Source of the DNA: an uncultured Candidatus Peregrinibacteria bacterium
Lineage (GTDB): Bacteria; Patescibacteriota; Gracilibacteria; Peribacterales; Peribacteraceae
Reading direction: 5' to 3'
Length of the DNA: 5,295 bases
NCBI GenBank assembly: GCA_903822115.1
Contig: CAIJNU010000036.1
Location: forward strand, 1-5,295
The notes under the pieces are model-generated. The model was not told the origin of the DNA and made no database searches. It saw only the letters and a list, made by a program, of their open reading frames with translations. Each line of letters starts with the position of its first letter. The stretch's first letter is position 1. The position numbers and the translations under genes are program-made. Shown piece after piece: positions 1 through 4,948 of this stretch.

Positions 1-1
1 A

Positions 2-307
2 AATATACTAAAAGTATTTCTGGACTTTGGATATCCGTTTGGAGAGGCAATATATGTCTCAATTGCAATAACTACCCTATTGATGTGTAGAACTGTATTG
101 GGTGGAGTTATGAAGAAACCGATATTCTTCCTTATATTTGCTCTCATATTTCAATATTTTTCTGATTTCACATTCCTTTATCAAGCAAATAGAGGCACTT
201 GGTTAGTTGGTGGAATAAATGATTATTATTATTTTTGTTCTTACTTCTTGATGACTATCAGCATAATTTACTTAGGAGTCACCTTTAATAAAATCCAGGA
301 AAGCTAA
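2..307 (+). CDS. Multi-pass membrane protein, C-terminal part (5' truncated by window)
   Basis: The frame is open from the first complete codon at position 2 to the TAA at 305-307, so the 101 visible residues are the C-terminal end of a longer protein; the ATG at 80 is internal. Three hydrophobic segments lie at about residues 14-34, 39-60 and 74-93. Landmarks are DFGYPFGEAIYV (residues 8-19), LGG, QYFSDF and a WLVGG-IND stretch before the last helix. The spacing of YP-G-(D/E), a mid-helix D and a late GG-ND resembles, from memory, the multi-helix membrane sensor region found ahead of GGDEF or histidine kinase domains in other bacteria. Here the protein stops about eight residues after the last helix, so no output domain follows. 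Base composition is AT-rich, unlike ligA. The gene converges on the TrmB-like gene. That it is a real membrane protein is fairly sure; the family and function are not. Confidence 0.75.
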   Translation, partial: NILKVFLDFGYPFGEAIYVSIAITTLLMCRTVLGGVMKKPIFFLIFALIFQYFSDFTFLYQANRGTWLVGGINDYYYFCSYFLMTISIIYLGVTFNKIQES

Positions 308-342
308 ATCATTCCAAGTTATTACAGATTTGATTTTTCTCG

Positions 343-359
343 AGCAAAACCTGCTTTTT
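343..359 (+). terminator. Weak candidate terminator of the left membrane gene
   Basis: A 4-bp stem (AGCA, 343-346; TGCT, 352-355) with a five-base loop runs directly into a short T tract, about 36 bases after the stop codon at 305-307. The position suits a rho-independent terminator of the plus-strand membrane gene. The stem is very short and the T tract only five bases, so this may be chance in AT-rich DNA. Confidence 0.2.
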
Positions 360-521
360 GATACTAACCTAATGATTACTTTTAGAAGAATAAGCCAACA
401 TAACAATAATGAATCAATAAAATCTAGTTCTAATAATTCTAAATCTATCGTTACCTCGACTGACAATCCAAGTGTTGAATACCTCGATTGAATTTGTCTA
501 CTATTAGCACCAATTGCCACT

Positions 522-539
522 CCCCATTGATCAATGGGG
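522..539. repeat. Perfect 18-bp palindrome in the convergent gap
   Basis: CCCCATTGATCAATGGGG reads identically on both strands. As RNA it would form a 7-bp stem (CCCCATT/AATGGGG) with a GATC loop on either strand. It lies 87 bases past the stop of the TrmB-like gene and 214 bases past the stop of the left membrane gene. No T tract follows on either strand, so it is not a standard intrinsic terminator. It could be a bidirectional transcript-end hairpin, or a binding site for a dimeric protein. Confidence 0.7.
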
Positions 540-626
540 GAATCTTTATCCGCTGTTGGCCCAAATTAAACGCAGCAGCTTCGGCTATAACCATAAGTTA
601 ATTTTCAATTTCTGTTTTATCATTGC

Positions 627-2276
627 TCAGCGTACAAAAAAGAACCAGAGTAAAACAATAAATAAGATTCCAACACAGATAGAAAGCGCTATCAGCGTTT
701 GCCGCAATTGCAGAATTATCCACATTTCCATTACAAGAGACCTATTGAAAGCCATGAGACGAATGAAAACGAGCAAGACGAATATACCAATAAAACAGAG
801 GATTGCAGTAAATGATTGAGCTGTGAGTTCTCTCACCTGCTGCAAACCGATATCGACAAAAAGAACAGCGACGACTTTCCCATTCCTATCATAAATAGGC
901 GCTGAGGAATCGTAGTAATTACCCCATTCATCCTCTACAAGGATTGAACTTACTCTGCTCAACTCTGTCTCTTGATCAAAATCCGGATGAGGATATCGTT
1001 GCCCTGGTGAATTCAATTGCTCCCAATCTTCGATCTTACCATCATGGTTCCAGTCCTTAATTAGCGTAGGATCGCCATACCCTGAATCAGCAACTACCTC
1101 CCATGGCTCATTTTTATCATTGGTGGGTCTATCTATATACACATATAAAATATTCTCATTCTTCGACTTTATAAGACACAGTCGCTTCAGAAGTGCTTGG
1201 AATTCTGGCTTCTTCGCATCCATGCCTGAATGAATTTGATTAATATCATTCGCATCAATTTGCGTAGCTGCAGTGGTTGCTATAGCCATTCCCCGCTCTC
1301 TTACTCGTTGAACATTCAGATTAAAATTTTCACTATATAATCCATAAGTCACAGTTCCGGCAATGAGCGCAAATGAAGCGAAGAGTGCAATACTTTTCTT
1401 CGTTAAGAAAAATTCTCGCACGCTCGAGAATGTGCGCGTTGAGAGCGGAACGACAGGGGTGGAAGAAGGCACAGCCGCGGGCGTCGGCCCCAAGACATTC
1501 TCCTGCTGCTTCCACACCCTCTCAAAGAGTCGACGCTCACTCTCTGCGAGCTCGGGATAGCGAAGGAAGCACACTCGCTTCTCCCCATGGTTGAAGCAGG
1601 CGATTACGTCACCCGCGATCACCTTCTCGAAACTGATGGGATGCTGATCCTCCGGAATGAGGAGCGTCTTGCGATACTCGAACGGATCGCGGCTGGCGAA
1701 GCGGCGGCCAAGGGGCGTGTTGTGGACGATGAAGCGCGAGAAGACGCCCCTGCGCCGGCGTTCGCGGAAGTAATCCACGCGAAAATCCCGCAGCGGATCA
1801 TCTTCTATTGAGCAGACAACGGGGAAGTAATGAAGCGTTTCCTTGCTGAATTCGAGGAGTTTGCGGTATGCAAGAACAATCCCCTCGTCTCCGTCGTAGA
1901 ACTGCATGTCGGGACGCTTCTGGTTCATCTCGAGCGAATGAATGAACGCATCGAAGTTCTGGCGGCGACGCTGCAGCATCTCACGCTTCTGTTGCGTATC
2001 CTCCTCCACCCACTTCGCGATCGATTGGAGGGAGACAATGGCGTACTTGATCGTATCGTTGATCGATTCCTTCGTGACGATATTACGACGCAGCAATTTC
2101 TTCAGCGCTTGATCGAGAACCCCCGTACTCTTGCCGGTCTTCGATGCGATCTGCCGAAGCGTCAGCGCGTCGTCCTCGAGCAGACGCTTGAGGATGAGAA
2201 GTTCCGTGGAGGAGAAGCCTGCCTCGAGCAGGTAAGCCTCGATGCTGGTGGGGAGAGTTTCCAAGGAACTCAACAT
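627..2276 (-). CDS. Membrane-anchored TrmB-family transcription regulator with Cache-like sensor
   Basis: 549 residues. Residues 8-75 form a winged helix of TrmB type (recognition region near LRQIASKTGKSTGVLDQALKKL). A charged, probably coiled-coil helix follows at 85-118. Residues 122-257 match the effector-like domain of TrmB relatives, starting MQFYDGDEGI and ending ERRLFERVWKQ. A Pro/Ser/Thr-rich linker (262-280) leads to TM1 (about 295-315). Residues 316-487 look like an extracytoplasmic Cache/PDC-fold sensor, with ILYVYIDRP, a VVADSGYGD segment and the C-terminal signature SSAPIYDRNGKVVAVLFVDI. They contain an EF-hand loop at 408-419. TM2 (about 489-510) and TM3 (about 527-547) end the protein. 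Predicted topology puts the DNA-binding half in the cytoplasm and the sensor outside, so it should act as a one-component signal transducer with no kinase. The ATG at 2276 is the only sensible start, since a TAA lies in frame at 2283-2285. Ligand and targets are unknown. GC content falls sharply near the linker/TM1 junction. Confidence 0.85.
   Translation of the reverse strand: MLSSLETLPTSIEAYLLEAGFSSTELLILKRLLEDDALTLRQIASKTGKSTGVLDQALKKLLRRNIVTKESINDTIKYAIVSLQSIAKWVEEDTQQKREMLQRRRQNFDAFIHSLEMNQKRPDMQFYDGDEGIVLAYRKLLEFSKETLHYFPVVCSIEDDPLRDFRVDYFRERRRRGVFSRFIVHNTPLGRRFASRDPFEYRKTLLIPEDQHPISFEKVIAGDVIACFNHGEKRVCFLRYPELAESERRLFERVWKQQENVLGPTPAAVPSSTPVVPLSTRTFSSVREFFLTKKSIALFASFALIAGTVTYGLYSENFNLNVQRVRERGMAIATTAATQIDANDINQIHSGMDAKKPEFQALLKRLCLIKSKNENILYVYIDRPTNDKNEPWEVVADSGYGDPTLIKDWNHDGKIEDWEQLNSPGQRYPHPDFDQETELSRVSSILVEDEWGNYYDSSAPIYDRNGKVVAVLFVDIGLQQVRELTAQSFTAILCFIGIFVLLVFIRLMAFNRSLVMEMWIILQLRQTLIALSICVGILFIVLLWFFFVR
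1020..1055 (-). other. EF-hand calcium-binding loop coding segment
   Basis: Residues 408-419 of the regulator read DWNHDGKIEDWE. They place D, N, D at loop positions 1, 3 and 5, G at 6, I at 8 and E at 12, which is the canonical 12-residue EF-hand loop. It lies within the predicted extracytoplasmic sensor, where Ca2+ is available. Only one loop is visible, as in some dockerin-like or calcium-stabilised extracellular proteins. It could therefore be structural rather than signalling. Confidence 0.6.
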
Positions 2277-2430
2277 TCTACGTTATTTTTACCTCTTGTA
2301 AACTATCTGAAAATTTCGTTGAGAAACGGCAATGGGATTGAAAAGAGGTTCTCCAGAATCCTCCTATCAGCAGCATCTGAAACTGCGCTTTGGCAGCACG
2401 AAAAGATGCGTTCTTACACCCCGCAGAACG
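2277..2430 (-). other. Leader between the chorismate-mutase-like gene and the TrmB-like gene, rich in inverted repeats
   Basis: The 154 bases separate two genes on the minus strand. Inverted repeats seen are CGTTCT/AGAACG (2409-2414/2425-2430), starting right after the upstream stop codon; GCATCT/AGATGC (2373-2378/2404-2409) enclosing a second CTGC/GCAG stem (2383-2386/2393-2396); and ACCTCTT/AAGAGGT (2291-2297/2343-2349). No strong T tract marks a terminator, and I find no good sigma-70 promoter, so the two genes may be co-transcribed. Confidence 0.4.
2291..2296 (-). promoter_or_regulatory. Candidate ribosome binding site of the TrmB-like gene
   Basis: AGAGGT on the minus strand is the only Shine-Dalgarno-like sequence before the ATG at 2276. 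The 14-base gap to the start codon is longer than usual. The same bases belong to an inverted repeat with 2343-2349, which could mask the site in a longer transcript. Confidence 0.35.
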
Positions 2431-2676
2431 TCAGTCCGCATGCTTGCTCAGATCGAGGATTCCACGGCAGATTTTCGCCAGATGCGCAGGGTTCCATCCG
2501 TGTTCATCCGCCGCCTCGTCCCACTGCGCGACGACATCGGTCTGATACTCCGCGGAGAGCACGTCGGGATCTTCCTCCAGGATCTCCTGCGTCAGTGAGA
2601 CCCTCTCCGAGAGGAGGCGAATGATCTCTTCATCAATCTTCGAGATGCTCTGCCGGACGTCGTGTTTCACGATCAT
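2431..2676 (-). CDS. Small chorismate-mutase-fold (AroQ-type) protein, probably catalytically altered
   Basis: 81 residues. The N-terminal helix VRQSISKIDEEIIRLLSERV (7-26) fits the AroQ/type II chorismate mutase signature (LR-x2-I-x2-ID-x2-L-x-LL-x-ER). The C-terminal half, with WNPAHLAKI and ILDLS, matches the last helix of that fold. Aligned by eye to the E. coli P-protein domain, R8 and R25 correspond to catalytic R11 and R28, and S77 to S84. The positions of K39, D48, R51, E52 and Q88 are not conserved (D36, S41, Y44, Q45, D81). The fold is likely; chorismate to prephenate conversion is doubtful. The frame stays open upstream antisense to ligA, but homology begins just after the ATG at 2676, so that start was chosen. 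The ribosome site is weak (GGAAAG, 11 bases before the ATG). It is divergent from ligA and 154 bases upstream of the TrmB-like gene. No other shikimate pathway gene is visible. Confidence 0.6.
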   Translation of the reverse strand: MIVKHDVRQSISKIDEEIIRLLSERVSLTQEILEEDPDVLSAEYQTDVVAQWDEAADEHGWNPAHLAKICRGILDLSKHAD

Positions 2677-2796
2677 ATTGCGGCAATCTTTCCGTATTGG
2701 CGGGAGATTGCAATTGACAGATGAGTGTCTGTGATTTGAGCCACCAATCATGAGACCCGTGATGACACTCAGAGGGCACGGCGGTAGGATGGTCAC
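2677..2796. promoter_or_regulatory. Divergent promoter region between the chorismate-mutase-like gene and ligA
   Basis: This 120-base gap must carry the start signals for genes on both strands. A perfect -35-like TTGACA lies at 2714-2719 on the plus strand, but no good -10 follows at 16-19 bases, so no promoter can be called. Inverted repeats are ATTGC-G-GCAAT (2677-2687), ATTGCAAT (2707-2714) and an 8-bp pair TGAGTGTC/GACACTCA (2722-2729/2764-2771). Confidence 0.45.
2786..2789 (+). promoter_or_regulatory. Ribosome binding site of ligA
   Basis: AGGA, within TAGGATGG, lies seven bases before the ATG at 2797. This is a normal Shine-Dalgarno spacing and supports that start. Confidence 0.6.
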
Positions 2797-4947
2797 ATGA
2801 ATCGGGAAGAGGCTCTCAGACGCATCGGAAAGCTCAAGAACGAGATTTGGAAATTTAATCGCGCCTACTTCATCGAAAATAAAACCCTCGTCTCCGAGGA
2901 CGTCCGCGATGCACTTAAACAGGAACTCATCGCGCTGGAAAAAGAGCATCCCGACCTCATCACCCCCGATTCCCCCACGCAGCGTGTCGGCGCCCCCCTC
3001 GACGGCAGGCTGCCGAAAATCATTCACATGACCCCCAAGGAATCGCTCACGGACATTTTCAGCGAAGCCGAGCTCAAGGACTGGGAGGATCAGATGCATC
3101 GGGCTCTGGGCGAAGGGAAGAGGAAATTCGCCTTCCGCTGCGAGCTCAAGATCGACGGCCTCAACATCTCCCTCATCTATCAGTACGGGAAGGATGGACA
3201 GTACACGTACGTGCGCGCAGTCACTCGAGGAAACGGCATTGAGGGAGAGGACGTGACGCACACGGTGCGCACGATAGAGAGTCTGCCGCTCGCCTTCACG
3301 CTGCCGGAACACTCCTCGGCGCACCCTCCGAAATTCATGGAAATCTCGGGCGAAGTCTTCATGATGAAAGCGGCGCTGAAGAAGCTCAACGCAAAACTCG
3401 AGGAGAGTGAAAAGTTCGCTAATCCGCGCAATGCTGCGGCGGGCTCCGTCAGGCAGCTCGATCCGAGCGTCGCGGCTCTGCGGGATCTGCGCATGTTCTG
3501 CTACGCCCTCGATACGAAGACAGCGGATGCGATGGGGATCAAAACGCAGCAGGAGCTCATGGAATTCCTCGATGCCATCGGTATTCCCACGAATCATGAA
3601 TCGAAGCTCGTCTCCAGTATTGAAGAAATTCAACGCTATTTCGAACACGTGCGTCAGATGCGCGAGAGACTCCCCTTCGATATCGACGGCATCGTCGCGA
3701 AGGTGAACGACCGCAAGATGCAACGTGACCTCGGATCCACAGCGAAGGCTCCGCGATGGGCGCGCGCCTATAAATTTCCCGCCGAGCAGAAGACGTCCAT
3801 CGTGAAGGACATCGTGCTCCAGGTAGGACGAACCGGTGCGGTCACGCCGGTCGCCCACCTCACGCCGGTTCTCCTCGCAGGAACGACCGTGACGCGGGCG
3901 ACGCTCCACAACGAAGACGAAATACAGCGTCTCGATGTGCGCGTCGGCGACACCGTCATCGTGCAGAAGGCCGGAGACGTCATCCCGGAGGTGCTGCAAG
4001 TGCTGCCGGATCTGCGTCCGCGCGGCAGCAAGCCCTTTCATTTCCCCCTCCACTGTCCTAGCTGCTCAACGAAACTTGTGCGCGAAGAGGGGGAGGTCGT
4101 TCGTCGCTGTCCGAACCCGAAATGTGCCGCCGCCAGGCAGGAGCGCATCGAGCACTTCGTCTCGCGTTACGCCTTCAATATCGAGGGGCTCGGGAAGGAA
4201 ACTGTGGAGGAACTCATCAATGAGGAGATCGTCGTCGACCCTTCCGACATCTTCACGCTGACGTACGAAGACCTCATCACGCTTCCGCTCTTCAAGGAGA
4301 AAAAAACGGAGAAGATCCTCTTGGCCGTCGAACGTGCGCGTCGCGTGCCGCTCGACCGCTTCCTCTTCGCGCTGGGCATCCGGCACGTGGGCAGGGAGAC
4401 GGCGGACCTCCTCGCACGACGCATCGAGTGGCCGACGCATGCGCTCACCATCAGCGAGAAAAAAGCCGTGAAATCCCAACAGTCGCTCTTCGGCGGGGAG
4501 GAAGAGAAACTTGAAATTCGCGCCGTGAAGATCGAGGAGATCTGCAAGCTCGTCTCGAAGATTTCTCCTGAGGATCTGGGAAACATTCAGGGGATCGGCT
4601 CCATAAGCGCCACGTCATTCCATGAGTGGTTTTCAGACGAGGACAATCTGGAAATCCTGGGCAAACTGAGCCGCGCAGGCGTCGTGTGTCTACAGCCAGA
4701 GGGCGGAAGCCTCCCGCAGATCTTTGCAGGAAAGACGTTCGTCGTGAGCGGCTCGTTGCCGACCCTCAGTCGCGAAGAAGCGCGGCAGATGATCAAGGAT
4801 CGCGGCGGGAATGTGAGCGGTTCGGTGAGCAAGAAAACGGATTACCTCCTCCTCGGAGAGAATCCCGGAAGCAAGCTCGACGATGCGAACAAGCTCGGCA
4901 CCAAGACGCTCGACGAAGCGGCGTTTCTGAAACTCAGCAAAGGATGA
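2797..4947 (+). CDS. ligA: NAD+-dependent DNA ligase LigA
   Basis: 716 residues, longer than the 671 of E. coli LigA. It seals DNA nicks using NAD+, in replication and repair. Visible in order: domain Ia (about 1-70) ending HPDLITPDSPTQRVG (51-65); adenylation domain with the nucleophile lysine K118 in ELKIDG, TRGNG-x2-GED (143-151), SGEVF with E186, FANPRNAAAGSVRQLDP (207-223), DGIVAKVND with K302 and RWARAYKFPAE with K326; OB fold (about 335-405, QVGRTGAVTPVA and KAGDVIPEV); Cys4 zinc finger at C420, C423, C438 and C443; helix-hairpin-helix repeats (about 455-630); BRCT domain (about 641-716). All catalytic lysines are present. Oddities are altered NMN-binding residues in domain Ia, N instead of D in TRGDG, and about 38 extra residues in the helix-hairpin-helix domain (around 545-590) carrying QQSLF. 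A Shine-Dalgarno seven bases upstream supports the ATG. The gene is divergent from the chorismate-mutase-like gene and tail to tail with the right-hand membrane gene. Confidence 0.97.
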   Translation: MNREEALRRIGKLKNEIWKFNRAYFIENKTLVSEDVRDALKQELIALEKEHPDLITPDSPTQRVGAPLDGRLPKIIHMTPKESLTDIFSEAELKDWEDQMHRALGEGKRKFAFRCELKIDGLNISLIYQYGKDGQYTYVRAVTRGNGIEGEDVTHTVRTIESLPLAFTLPEHSSAHPPKFMEISGEVFMMKAALKKLNAKLEESEKFANPRNAAAGSVRQLDPSVAALRDLRMFCYALDTKTADAMGIKTQQELMEFLDAIGIPTNHESKLVSSIEEIQRYFEHVRQMRERLPFDIDGIVAKVNDRKMQRDLGSTAKAPRWARAYKFPAEQKTSIVKDIVLQVGRTGAVTPVAHLTPVLLAGTTVTRATLHNEDEIQRLDVRVGDTVIVQKAGDVIPEVLQVLPDLRPRGSKPFHFPLHCPSCSTKLVREEGEVVRRCPNPKCAAARQERIEHFVSRYAFNIEGLGKETVEELINEEIVVDPSDIFTLTYEDLITLPLFKEKKTEKILLAVERARRVPLDRFLFALGIRHVGRETADLLARRIEWPTHALTISEKKAVKSQQSLFGGEEEKLEIRAVKIEEICKLVSKISPEDLGNIQGIGSISATSFHEWFSDEDNLEILGKLSRAGVVCLQPEGGSLPQIFAGKTFVVSGSLPTLSREEARQMIKDRGGNVSGSVSKKTDYLLLGENPGSKLDDANKLGTKTLDEAAFLKLSKG

Positions 4948-4948
4948 A

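Larger units (their letters stand above)
308..626. other. AT-rich gap between converging genes
   Basis: This 319-base stretch lies between the 3' ends of the left membrane protein (plus) and the TrmB-like regulator (minus), so it should hold 3' ends and terminators rather than promoters. I see no RNA gene and no convincing coding sequence. A 39-codon plus-strand frame (ATG at 372, TGA at 489-491) encodes an Asn/Ser-rich peptide without a Shine-Dalgarno sequence and is probably chance. The clearest structure is the palindrome at 522-539. A weak hairpin with a T run lies at 343-359. Confidence 0.6.

Noticed and set aside
272..520. 82-codon minus-strand open frame in the AT-rich gap
   Set aside because: It has no recognised motif, overlaps the end of the left membrane gene, and begins at the edge of the palindrome with no ribosome site seen.
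514..819. 101-codon plus-strand open frame across the gap and the regulator's 3' end
   Set aside because: It is mostly antisense to the transmembrane-coding end of the regulator, with no family features.
2302..2332. Possible minus-strand promoter (TTGCCG at 2332-2327, GATAGT at 2307-2302) for the TrmB-like gene
   Set aside because: The 19-base spacer is too long, the hexamers are weak, and the implied transcript would start within the ribosome site.
2360..2365. AGGAGG on the minus strand as the ribosome site of a leader peptide
   Set aside because: No ATG, GTG or TTG follows at a suitable distance; only a CTG would fit, giving a 17-codon peptide with no further support.
1830..2624. 264-codon plus-strand open frame across the regulator's 5' half
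   Set aside because: It is antisense to the well-supported TrmB-like gene and overlaps the chorismate-mutase-like gene; the C-terminal part is a low-complexity Arg/Pro/Ser sequence typical of a shadow frame.
2714..2719. TTGACA as the -35 of a ligA promoter
   Set aside because: It is a perfect hexamer, but no -10-like sequence lies 16-19 bases downstream, so a promoter cannot be called.
2677..4053. Long minus-strand open frame antisense to ligA, continuous with the chorismate-mutase-like gene
   Set aside because: It mirrors the GC-rich ligA codons, its translation shows no recognisable domain, and the ligase on the other strand is unmistakable. Only the last 81 codons, outside ligA, are supported.
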